A DNA stretch of 9,260 bases from Tenericutes bacterium ADurb.BinA155 (GTDB taxonomy: Bacteria; Bacillota_I; Bacilli_A; RFN20; CAG-826). How positions within the stretch are numbered: the stretch's first letter is position 1; every line of letters begins with the position of its first letter. The DNA is taken from contig MVZL01000041.1 in assembly GCA_002068375.1 (NCBI GenBank), forward strand, positions 1 to 9,260, written 5' to 3'. A program made the position numbers and the translations under genes. Shown here piece by piece: positions 1-5,324 of the stretch. The notes beneath the pieces were generated by a model. The model was not told where the DNA came from, did not search any database, and saw only the letters and a list, made by a program, of their open reading frames with translations.

Positions 1-176
1 CCGCCATTATTATGGTAAGCGGTGAGGAAAGCCGCTCCATCTAAGAAGTGGTGCTGCGGCCCATGGATCGGAATATAGGGTTCAGTCATTAACGCGTGGG
101 CTAAGACCAGCGGGTCTTTCTCTTTCGAAGCCAAACATTTTTCTTTTAACGCGGCGTAGATCTCTTCATAGGTCAT
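1..176 (-). CDS. DUF5714-like protein, N-terminal part (runs off the window)
   Basis: The first 58 residues of a minus-strand gene are present; the rest lies beyond position 1. It opens MTYEEIYAALKEK and has a conserved-looking stretch at about residues 30-57 (MTEPYIPIHGPQHHF, then LDGAAFLTAYHNNG). The combination of IPxHGPxHHF with a following small-residue helix and TAY resembles, from memory, the DUF5714 family of bacteria and archaea, whose function is unknown. The invariant-looking His residues suggest metal binding, but that is inference. The ATG at 174-176 was chosen because GAGGAAA lies about 8 nt upstream and a promoter-like pair lies at 199-226. The upstream kinase gene on the same strand is separated by a terminator, so this gene is probably transcribed on its own. 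Confidence 0.55.
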   Translation of the reverse strand, partial: MTYEEIYAALKEKCLASKEKDPLVLAHALMTEPYIPIHGPQHHFLDGAAFLTAYHNNG

Positions 177-198
177 GATGATTTCCTCGGATTCTTTT

Positions 199-226
199 AG
201 ATTAGCCGATTCTTTGAAGGTTACAA
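199..226 (-). promoter_or_regulatory. Putative promoter of the DUF5714-like gene
   Basis: On the minus strand, TTGTAA (221-226) and TAATCT (199-204) are separated by 16 bp and lie about 22 bp upstream of the start codon. The -35 element sits in the centre of the dyad at 212-244, so a regulator bound there could block it. Assigned by consensus match only. Confidence 0.5.
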
Positions 227-244
227 GCAAAGCTGTCTTCAAAG
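212..244. promoter_or_regulatory. 8-bp inverted repeat over a -35 box (candidate operator)
   Basis: CTTTGAAG at 212-219 and CTTCAAAG at 237-244 are perfect inverted copies around a 17-nt centre. The centre itself has partial dyad symmetry (ACAAGC / GCTGT) and contains the -35 box of the DUF5714-like gene. The placement fits a repressor site. It could also form an RNA hairpin in any read-through from the kinase gene. Confidence 0.4.
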
Positions 245-245
245 G

Positions 246-287
246 AAAAGCCCGTCCTTAGGGACACCCCTAGAATGGCGGGCTTTT
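246..287 (-). terminator. Terminator of the nucleoside kinase gene, possibly bidirectional
   Basis: AAAAGCCCG (246-254) pairs with CGGGCTTTT (279-287). A smaller inner helix (TTAGGG / CCCTAG) lies in the loop. On the minus strand the stem is followed by a U-rich run (CTTTTCCTTT), and it begins 26 nt past the kinase stop. The plus-strand side also ends in T5. Confidence 0.8.
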
Positions 288-312
288 TCAGCAAAGGGAG
301 ATGAGGACGGGA

Positions 313-1962
313 TCAGACGTCCGCGTAGCAGGAGCCACCGATGAATTCCCGCATGAGCGAATTGCTCGGGACCCATTGGTCGTCCATATCGATGAAGAAC
401 TTGAGCATCCGGAGTAAGCGTTCGGCGGTCGGATAGGCCGGGGAATCTTTGCCGATCTGCTGAAGTAAGGGCATCGCGTATTTCTTTAAAACGGGGAGCT
501 CGTAAGAGAGCATCGAGTTATAAACGTAGTCGCTGCCTTCTTGGGTGCCGTAAATCCAGGTGAATTCGCCATGGCGGACATTCGGCCACATCCCAATCGT
601 CTCTTCGGCGGAAGCGTTACGATCGCGCTTATCGCGGACGATCCGGCGGATGAGGCGGAGGTCGGTCAGGCTGAGCGGGTCATGATCATCGAGGTTGATC
701 TGAGCCTGCGGGGCGATGAAGATTTTGAACTTTTGGGATTTCGGGATATCGAGGGTGAGCTTGTCGTTGAGGGCATGGATGCCTTCGATGATGATCGGCT
801 CGGTCGGTCCGACTTGGAGATGGCGGCCTTTGGTCCGATGGCCCGCCGCGAAATCGAATTTCGGGAGGTCGACCGCTTCGCCGTTAATGAGATCGAGCAT
901 GTTCTTGTTGAAGAGCTCGATATCGAGGGCGTCGATCGATTCTAAGTCGGGTTTACCATCCGCGCCGAGCGGGACTTGGTCCTTCGACTTGTAATAGTCA
1001 TCGATCGAAATCCGGATCGGCTTAATCCCGCGGGACATCAGTTCGATGCGGAGACGGTTGGCGAAAGTGGTCTTGCCGGAGCTCGAAGGCCCGGCGATGC
1101 AAATAAGGCGGATGTTTTCGATATCGTCTTGAATCATTTGTCCGAGTTCGCAAAGCATCCGGTTATGACGGGCTTCGCAAAGGTTGATGAAATCGATCGG
1201 GCCGTTGGTCTTAATCTGCTCATTGATGCCAGCGACGGTCGAGGAACCGACGATCTTGGACCAGTCGTGCGACTCTTTAAGGGTCCGGCCAAAGGTCGGG
1301 GCGTCTTCGAATTCCGGAATCTTTCCGCCGGCTTCCGCCCGCGGATATTGGAGTAAGAAGCCCGGGCTATAAAGGCGGAGCTTGTACTCGTGGAGATAGC
1401 CAGTCGAAGGCAGCATCCGGCTATACATATAGTCGACGTAGCCATCGCAATCATAGAGGTGGACGGTCTTTTCAGGACGGTACTGGAGCAAGGCGATCTT
1501 ATCGAGGAAGCCTTTCTCTTTGTAGATCTTGGCGGCTTCTTCGTTCGGGACGATGAAGCGGTTGAGCGGATAATTGGCTTTAATGATGGCTTCGATTTCG
1601 TGATTCACCTTAAGAAGCATCGCCGTATCGGCCCGGAAGCCCGGATCGAGCAAGTGAATCGAAATGCAGCGGCTCACGTTATAGGCAAAGCGGGTATGGA
1701 GCTGCGGATAGGTGCGGTAAAGCGCCATCGCAACCACATAGCGGAGGGTCGCTTCATAGATCTTGACCGCATCGGCATCGGTGAGGTCAAGGAAAGTGAC
1801 TTCGGCATCGAAATAGACTTCGTAGGTGAGCTCGCGGACCCGGTTGTTCACCTTAGCGCAGACGTAGCGGTGATTGGGGTCGGTGTCTTTGATCAGATCG
1901 AGCAGCGCGACTTTTTTATCGAACTGTTCGGTTTTTCCATTGTACTTAATCGTGAAGGGCAT
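313..1962 (-). CDS. Nucleoside (uridine-type) kinase with TGS/ThrRS-like N-terminal domains
   Basis: This 549-residue cytoplasmic protein phosphorylates a nucleoside, probably uridine or cytidine, with an NTP (pyrimidine salvage). Residues 1-60 form a TGS-like domain (IKYNGKTEQF...). Residues about 65-210 resemble the editing/second domain of threonyl-tRNA synthetase, including YDCDGYVD and MLPSTGYL. Residues about 285-490 are a uridine kinase/phosphoribulokinase-type P-loop domain: Walker A GPSSSGKTT (291-299), the substrate motif SIDDYY (319-324), DLPKFDF followed by GHR, and IIEGIHALN. The C-terminal tail is helical. This fused layout is a known family of about 550 residues, so the gene appears complete. 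AGGAGG lies 11 nt upstream of the ATG, followed upstream by a good promoter. The exact substrate cannot be told from sequence. Confidence 0.9.
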   Translation of the reverse strand: MPFTIKYNGKTEQFDKKVALLDLIKDTDPNHRYVCAKVNNRVRELTYEVYFDAEVTFLDLTDADAVKIYEATLRYVVAMALYRTYPQLHTRFAYNVSRCISIHLLDPGFRADTAMLLKVNHEIEAIIKANYPLNRFIVPNEEAAKIYKEKGFLDKIALLQYRPEKTVHLYDCDGYVDYMYSRMLPSTGYLHEYKLRLYSPGFLLQYPRAEAGGKIPEFEDAPTFGRTLKESHDWSKIVGSSTVAGINEQIKTNGPIDFINLCEARHNRMLCELGQMIQDDIENIRLICIAGPSSSGKTTFANRLRIELMSRGIKPIRISIDDYYKSKDQVPLGADGKPDLESIDALDIELFNKNMLDLINGEAVDLPKFDFAAGHRTKGRHLQVGPTEPIIIEGIHALNDKLTLDIPKSQKFKIFIAPQAQINLDDHDPLSLTDLRLIRRIVRDKRDRNASAEETIGMWPNVRHGEFTWIYGTQEGSDYVYNSMLSYELPVLKKYAMPLLQQIGKDSPAYPTAERLLRMLKFFIDMDDQWVPSNSLMREFIGGSCYADV

Positions 1963-1993
1963 GAATTTAGGGGCCTCCTAGGCCCGGCTGATA

Positions 1994-2022
1994 ATCTTAT
2001 TATGTAAGGGCTTTCATTTCAA
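1994..2022 (-). promoter_or_regulatory. Promoter of the nucleoside kinase gene
   Basis: On the minus strand TTGAAA (2017-2022) is followed after exactly 17 bp by TAAGAT (1994-1999). Transcription would start near 1987 and give a leader of about 25 nt that contains the AGGAGG site. It is divergent from the hydrolase-phosphofructokinase operon. Confidence 0.65.
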
Positions 2023-2094
2023 GCGATATTTGAAACATTTTGCATCCCCTTCTAAAACGGGCCAAAAACATTGTTTTTTCGATGGATTTTAAGG

Positions 2095-2118
2095 TTTTCT
2101 CTCCTTTGGAGAGGAAAA
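2095..2118. other. Hairpin-forming inverted repeat in the divergent intergenic region
   Basis: CTCTCC (2099-2104) and GGAGAG (2108-2113) pair around a TTT loop. TTTT/AAAA extends the stem to 10 bp across one bulged G. It lies between the two divergent promoters, about 60 bp upstream of the hydrolase -35 box, and could be a protein-binding dyad. A short palindrome, CGGAATTCCG, follows at 2139-2148. Confidence 0.35.
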
Positions 2119-2174
2119 TTCGTGGCGGGTTTTCGCTCCGGAATTCCGCGGTCAGTCTTCGGCCTCAAATTTCA

Positions 2175-2204
2175 TTGATATCCCGCGAACCTGCGCGCTA
2201 GAAT
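2175..2204 (+). promoter_or_regulatory. Promoter of the hydrolase-phosphofructokinase operon
   Basis: TTGATA (2175-2180), an 18-bp spacer and TAGAAT (2199-2204). With usual spacing the transcript starts near 2211, about 5 nt before the ATG at 2216, so the mRNA should be nearly leaderless. No Shine-Dalgarno sequence lies in the 20 nt before the ATG, which agrees with this. Confidence 0.6.
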
Positions 2205-2215
2205 AAGCCCTGGAT

Positions 2216-2764
2216 ATGGAAAAACTGTTAATTGTGGTCGACTACCAAGTCGATTTCGTTGTGGGGGCGTTAGGCTTCAAAGGAGCTGAGCTCCTGGAAC
2301 CCCACATCATTTCGCTGGTTCAGAGCTTCGAAGAGTCGGGGGATGACGTCGTCTTCACCAAGGATGTCCACGAGGACAATTATCTTCATGGCGAAGAAGG
2401 CCGGAACCTTCCGGTCCCGCATTGCATCCGGGGAACCCCTGGGGCGGAGTTCTATGGTCAAATCGCTAAATTAGCCGAGAAGCATCCGGTGTTCGAGAAG
2501 CCGACCTTTGGTTCGGCCGACCTTCTCAAATACATCCAGAAGAAGAACTATCGGAAGATCGCGTTATGCGGCCTCGATGGTTCCATCTGCGTCTTCGCGA
2601 ACGCCATCGTGGCGAAAACCGCGGACCCCGATGCTCATATCGAAGTCTATGCCGATGCGACTGGATCCGGCGATCCTGCGGCGCTCGAAGTGGCGTACAA
2701 GGCGATGCGGCGGCTCCATATCGATGTGTTAAGAGGACCCGAAAAGGTCGGAGGAATATTCTAA
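2216..2764 (+). CDS. Isochorismatase-family cysteine hydrolase, nicotinamidase-like
   Basis: This 182-residue cytoplasmic hydrolase probably deamidates nicotinamide to nicotinate in NAD salvage or acts on a related amide. The predicted triad is Asp9 (VVDYQVDF), Lys95 (FEKPTFGS) and Cys125 (GLDGSICVFANA). Metal-ligand candidates typical of nicotinamidases are Asp50 and His52 (TKDVHEDNYL) and His69 (LPVPHC, followed by GTPG). The usual Thr-Asp before the nucleophile (CTDICV) is Gly-Ser here, so the substrate is less certain than the fold. The length is normal for the family. The ATG was chosen because the first beta-strand (LLIVVDYQ) begins at once and no earlier in-frame start has a ribosome site. 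It is first in an operon, and its stop is 1 nt before the phosphofructokinase start. Confidence 0.85.
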   Translation: MEKLLIVVDYQVDFVVGALGFKGAELLEPHIISLVQSFEESGDDVVFTKDVHEDNYLHGEEGRNLPVPHCIRGTPGAEFYGQIAKLAEKHPVFEKPTFGSADLLKYIQKKNYRKIALCGLDGSICVFANAIVAKTADPDAHIEVYADATGSGDPAALEVAYKAMRRLHIDVLRGPEKVGGIF

Positions 2765-2765
2765 T

Positions 2766-3971
2766 ATGGCAGCGAAAGCGATGGTCTATTTGCAGTCGGG
2801 TGGTCCGACTGCGGTCATCAATTGCTCCCTTTATGGGGCAATCGTTGAAGCGAAGAAGCATCCGGAAATCGGGGGCATCTATGGTTCCCTCAATGGCATT
2901 GAAGGTTTGATCAACGATGATCTCATCGACCTCCGGGCCGAAACGGACGAGACGATCGAACTCTTTAAGCAGACTCCGGGCGCCTTATTAGGCACGACCC
3001 GTTTCAAGATGCCGGCGGACTTAGGGGCGGAACTGTACGCTAAAGTCTGCGAGACCGTGAAAGCCCATAACATTGGCTTCATCTTCGTGAATGGCGGCAA
3101 CGACTCGATGGATACCTGCGATAAGCTCTCCAAACTTTTCAAGATGAAGGAGCTTGACGTCAAGGTCATCGGGATTCCGAAGACCGTTGATAACGACTTG
3201 GCCGTGACCGATCACTGCATCGGCTATGGCTCCGCCGCCAAATACGTCTTAAACACCGTGAAGGCGATCTGCGTCGATGCCAAGTGCTACAAGAAGGGCA
3301 AGGTCTTCATCGTCGAGATCATGGGACGGAACGCCGGCTGGCTTACCGCCTCGGTCGACTTGCTCCCGATCAATTGCCGTCCTGACCTCATTTATTTGCC
3401 GGAGAACGTCTTTGTGATGGACAACTTCCTCCGCGACCTTAACTCGATCTATCAGGTGAAAGGTCACGTGATCATCGCGATTTCGGAAGGAATCGTCTTC
3501 GATCGTGATACTTCGACCGCCCGGGTCGATGCCTTCGGCCATATTCAGCTCGGTGGTGCCGCCGATGCGCTATCGACGGTGGTGGAACGGAAGTTGGGCT
3601 TACCCACCCGCAGCGTCGAGCTCTCGCTCCCGCAACGGGCCGATCCGATCCTCGTGAGCAAAGTCGATCAGGAAGAAGCCTTCGCTTGCTCGAAGAAAGC
3701 GGTGGAAGCGGCTTTAGCTGGCGAAACGGCGAAGATGGTCGTGATTAAGCGCCTCTCCAATAGCCCCTATAAAGTCGCCTATCAGCTCGCTCCGGTCAGC
3801 GAGATCGCTAACGCAGAGAAGAGCGTGCCCTCGAGCATGATGCGCGGGATCACTCGCCTCGATGATTCGTTCCGCGAATATCTCCGTCCCTTGATCCAAG
3901 GGGAAGTTTATCCGAAGTTCAAGGATGGCACTTTTGAGATCGCGACCCTGAAACGGGTGAAGGTCGAATAA
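2766..3971 (+). CDS. 6-phosphofructokinase, pyrophosphate-dependent type
   Basis: This 401-residue cytoplasmic enzyme interconverts fructose-6-phosphate and fructose-1,6-bisphosphate in glycolysis. PPi is the likely phosphoryl donor. The nucleotide/PPi loop is SGGPTAVIN (11-19). GGNDS (110-114) has Asp where ATP-dependent enzymes have Gly. PKTVDND (138-144) carries the Lys associated with PPi use and the catalytic Asp142. MGRNAGW (186-192) and ISEG (239-242) bind the sugar phosphate. These features point to the PPi class, in which the reaction is reversible and saves ATP. The start overlaps the end of the upstream gene, and GGAGGA at 2750-2755 lies inside that gene, so the two are probably translationally coupled. 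Length and motifs are intact, and a strong terminator follows. Confidence 0.92.
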   Translation: MAAKAMVYLQSGGPTAVINCSLYGAIVEAKKHPEIGGIYGSLNGIEGLINDDLIDLRAETDETIELFKQTPGALLGTTRFKMPADLGAELYAKVCETVKAHNIGFIFVNGGNDSMDTCDKLSKLFKMKELDVKVIGIPKTVDNDLAVTDHCIGYGSAAKYVLNTVKAICVDAKCYKKGKVFIVEIMGRNAGWLTASVDLLPINCRPDLIYLPENVFVMDNFLRDLNSIYQVKGHVIIAISEGIVFDRDTSTARVDAFGHIQLGGAADALSTVVERKLGLPTRSVELSLPQRADPILVSKVDQEEAFACSKKAVEAALAGETAKMVVIKRLSNSPYKVAYQLAPVSEIANAEKSVPSSMMRGITRLDDSFREYLRPLIQGEVYPKFKDGTFEIATLKRVKVE

Positions 3972-3985
3972 CGATACGTTAGTTG

Positions 3986-4010
3986 AAGGCAGGGGCGACC
4001 CTGCCTTTTT
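3986..4010 (+). terminator. Terminator of the phosphofructokinase operon
   Basis: A perfect 9-bp stem, AAGGCAGGG (3986-3994) with CCCTGCCTT (3999-4007), closes a GCGA tetraloop and runs into T5 (4006-4010). It begins 14 nt after the stop codon. Confidence 0.95.
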
Positions 4011-4186
4011 CATTCCATTAACGAACCGCTAACGATGATTTCCATTTTCATTAAGCGGTGGCTAGGATAGGAGTCGCAGGAAGCAGCATAGGGACTGTTT
4101 CCTGTTTTTTTATCGGCGGGCGCAGCCACCCGAGCCCCTGGCGGAACATCCAAGTTTTTTTCTTCAGCATATTCTTTCATCTCCAT
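4010..4186 (-). CDS. Doubtful small ORF, 58 residues, unknown function
   Basis: A minus-strand frame opens MEMKEYAEEKNLDVPPGARV and ends just against the phosphofructokinase terminator. Two things favour a gene. A promoter-like pair (TTGACG/TACGAT) lies directly upstream. GAGGG also lies 7 nt before the second ATG (4178-4180), which would give 56 residues. Against it, the promoter would place the transcript start on the first ATG, and the second half uses codons that are rare in the neighbours (CCA, ACA, AGT, CCT). It also contains a plus-strand terminator hairpin in antisense. I recognise no family, no signal peptide and no membrane segment. It could be a decayed gene end or chance. Confidence 0.22.
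   Translation of the reverse strand: MEMKEYAEEKNLDVPPGARVAAPADKKTGNSPYAASCDSYPSHRLMKMEIIVSGSLME
4077..4111 (+). terminator. Second strong rho-independent terminator
   Basis: CAGGAAGCAG (4077-4086) pairs with CTGTTTCCTG (4095-4104) over 10 bp with one G-U pair and an 8-nt loop, followed by T7 (4105-4111). It may back up the operon terminator 67 nt upstream or end a very short RNA started in between. A weak TTTCCA/TAGGAT pair with an 18-bp spacer lies at 4039-4068. Confidence 0.8.
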
Positions 4187-4192
4187 GCCCTC

Positions 4193-4220
4193 ATCGTAGC
4201 GGGTTATTTCCTTCCGTCAA
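4193..4220 (-). promoter_or_regulatory. Promoter-like pair ahead of the 58-residue ORF
   Basis: On the minus strand TTGACG (4215-4220), a 16-bp spacer and TACGAT (4193-4198). A transcript would start at about 4186, on the ATG of the small ORF. The match is decent but unsupported by anything else. Confidence 0.35.
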
Positions 4221-4253
4221 CCCCATGAAATCCTTCGATGGGGCCTTTTCTTT
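4221..4253 (+). terminator. Terminator-like hairpin
   Basis: CCCCAT (4221-4226) pairs with ATGGGG (4238-4243). GAA/TTC extends the stem inward past one bulged G around an ATCC loop. The following CCTTTTCTTT is only moderately U-rich. No plus-strand gene is waiting to be ended here, so its role is unclear. Confidence 0.35.
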
Positions 4254-4300
4254 GTTCCAAACGGAACTTTTGGAAATGATCTTTTACAAACCCCGAAAAG
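4254..4300 (+). repeat. Direct repeat copy 1 (47 nt)
   Basis: It starts GTTCCAAACGG and ends in TTTACAAACCC plus GAAAAG. It matches the copy at 4357-4403 at 36 of 47 positions without gaps. A TTCCAAA / TTTGGAA inverted repeat lies inside both copies. Confidence 0.65.
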
Positions 4301-4342
4301 CAGGGTTAAGAACGTTCGTTTTTTCGCCCTCATTTTTCGGGG
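4291..4342. other. Long hairpin between the two repeat copies
   Basis: CCCCGAAAA (4291-4299) is perfectly complementary to TTTTCGGGG (4334-4342). After a small internal loop AGGG (4302-4305) pairs with CCCT (4327-4330). The apex contains the palindrome GAACGTTC. It overlaps the end of repeat copy 1. No open frame explains it. Confidence 0.5.
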
Positions 4343-4347
4343 GATTG

Positions 4348-4374
4348 CAAAGCCGTGTTCCAAACGGGGCTTTG
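4348..4374. other. Hairpin at the head of repeat copy 2
   Basis: CAAAGCC (4348-4354) pairs with GGCTTTG (4368-4374) around the GTTCCAA core of the repeat. An alternative pairing of CCGT with ACGG is possible. Confidence 0.4.
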
Positions 4375-4403
4375 GAAAATACGAATTTACAAACCCTTAA
4401 AAG
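4357..4403 (+). repeat. Direct repeat copy 2 (47 nt)
   Basis: Second copy of the unit at 4254-4300, offset by 103 nt. The best-kept blocks are GTTCCAAACGG and TTTACAAACCC; the linker between them is variable. The flanking spacer, 4187-4619, is AT-rich with T-tracts on the plus strand. Apart from the entries listed here I see no gene in it. Confidence 0.65.
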
Positions 4404-4539
4404 TGTTGTTTGGTTCAGCCCTATTCGGAACCGCACTTTTTAATCCCTCGTTACCAACCTGCTTTTTCACTTTGGCTTTTTCCTTTTTCTGCCGCCTCAA
4501 AGTCGCCAAAAGCCCCTTTTGGCCTCCCTTTATCGCTAT

Positions 4540-4559
4540 ATCGGTAAAAGATAACCGAT
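4540..4559. promoter_or_regulatory. Dyad upstream of the flavoenzyme gene (candidate operator)
   Basis: ATCGGT (4540-4545) and ACCGAT (4554-4559) are perfect inverted 6-mers around an 8-bp A-rich centre. The 14-bp centre-to-centre spacing suits a dimeric repressor. It lies about 30 bp upstream of the likely -10 element. Confidence 0.4.
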
Positions 4560-4584
4560 TCCCATACGCGGGGTCCTCACTCCG

Positions 4585-4598
4585 TGTTAAACTAAAAT
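4585..4598 (+). promoter_or_regulatory. Probable -10 region of the flavoenzyme gene
   Basis: TGTTAAACT (4585-4593) looks like an extended -10 element and overlaps TAAAAT (4593-4598). No good -35 box lies at the right distance. The ribosome site AAAGGA (4604-4609) is 10 nt before the ATG at 4620. Confidence 0.35.
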
Positions 4599-4619
4599 CA
4601 CATAAAGGACCAAAACGTC

Positions 4620-5324
4620 ATGGAATCAAAATACGAACCGCTTTTTACGCCTTGGAAAATTGGGAATTGCGAGATCAAGAACCGGATCGTGATGACCAGC
4701 ATGGGCGGGACTTCGATCTTTGGCTGGATGGAGCATAACCACTTCGATAAGGAAGCGGCCAATTTCTTGCTCGAACGCGCGAAGAACAATGCCGGCTTAA
4801 TCCTCCCGGGGATCGCCCCGATCCTGAACCCGATGTTCGGAGAATGGCTCTATAGCAATAAGCACATGTACAAGCAGCTCAAAGAGTACATGGTGGAATT
4901 CCATAAGACCGGCGCCAAGATGTTCGTTCAGCTCACCGCTGGCTTCGGCCGGGCCTTCGCCATCTCCGCCCCGATGGAGAAGATGATGCAGAATAAGTTC
5001 TTGGGTTTCTTAGCCAAGCCGATCCTTAATGTCGATCGGATCTGCGCTTCGGCCTCGCCCAATCCGAACCGTTGGAGCGATAAGGCCCCGTCAAGAGCTC
5101 TCACGGTGAAAGAGATTCAAAAGATGATCGAAGCGTTCGCGAAAACCGCGAAACTCTGCCAAGAAGCCGGGGTCGATGGCGTCGAGATCCACGCGGTCCA
5201 CGAAGGCTATCTCCTCGATCAATTCACCCTCAAATATTGCAACCAGCGCACCGATGAATACGGCGGCTCCTTTGAGAACCGTTACCGTTTCCCCGTCGAG
5301 ATCGTGAAAGCGATTTCCCGGTGA
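4620..5324 (+). CDS. 2-enoate reductase-like flavoenzyme, N-terminal half (split gene)
   Basis: These 234 residues are the first half of the Old Yellow Enzyme-type FMN barrel found in 2-enoate reductases, 2,4-dienoyl-CoA reductases and BaiCD/BaiH-like enzymes, which reduce activated C=C bonds. Visible parts are the family start YEPLFTPWKIGN, beta-1 IKNRIVMTSMGG (19-30), beta-2 AGLILPG, beta-3 AKMFVQLTAG, and beta-4 VDGVEIHAVHEGYLLDQF (185-202) with His191 and His194. The RTDEYGGSFENRYRFPVEIV signature follows (210-229). The frame then reads KAISR and stops. Family members continue for about 430 more residues, and that part follows in another frame from 5312. This half carries barrel strands 1-4 only. 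It overlaps the next frame by 4 nt (GTGA). It may be a broken gene or a two-subunit enzyme. Confidence 0.85.
   Translation: MESKYEPLFTPWKIGNCEIKNRIVMTSMGGTSIFGWMEHNHFDKEAANFLLERAKNNAGLILPGIAPILNPMFGEWLYSNKHMYKQLKEYMVEFHKTGAKMFVQLTAGFGRAFAISAPMEKMMQNKFLGFLAKPILNVDRICASASPNPNRWSDKAPSRALTVKEIQKMIEAFAKTAKLCQEAGVDGVEIHAVHEGYLLDQFTLKYCNQRTDEYGGSFENRYRFPVEIVKAISR
5312..5324 (+). other. Frame break in the flavoenzyme gene
   Basis: Frame 1 reads ...VKAISR-stop. The other frame reads DFPVSLRYSV across the same bases starting at GAT 5312. In the family about seven residues lie between the end of the alpha helix (VKA) and DFPV. They are missing here, and a single GCGAT remains at 5310-5314. A deletion of 22 nt between two GCGAT copies would give exactly this sequence and the shift. 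A single-base error would not remove the seven residues. Confidence 0.75.

Noticed and set aside
541..2007. Long open frames on the plus strand opposite the nucleoside kinase (134, 126 and 205 codons)
   Set aside because: They are exact antisense shadows of a gene with clear motifs. Their products are Asp/Glu/Val/Ile-rich without recognisable domains, as expected from reverse reading of its biased codons.
4386..4619. Lys-rich minus-strand open frame (about 75 codons) before the flavoenzyme gene
   Set aside because: It has no ATG or GTG start and no ribosome site, and its end lies inside the repeat unit. Mentioned under the repeats but not called a gene.
4225..4738. Plus-strand frames of 72 and 127 codons in the spacer before the flavoenzyme gene
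   Set aside because: They have no ribosome site, cross the repeats and hairpins, and the longer one runs into the flavoenzyme gene in another frame. Their repeated FQT...YKP look comes only from the 47-nt DNA repeat.
5306..5324. Programmed ribosomal frameshift joining the two flavoenzyme frames
   Set aside because: The bases ATTTCCCGG do not form a slippery X XXY YYZ heptamer in the first frame, and the joined product would still lack about seven family residues. A deletion explains the data better.
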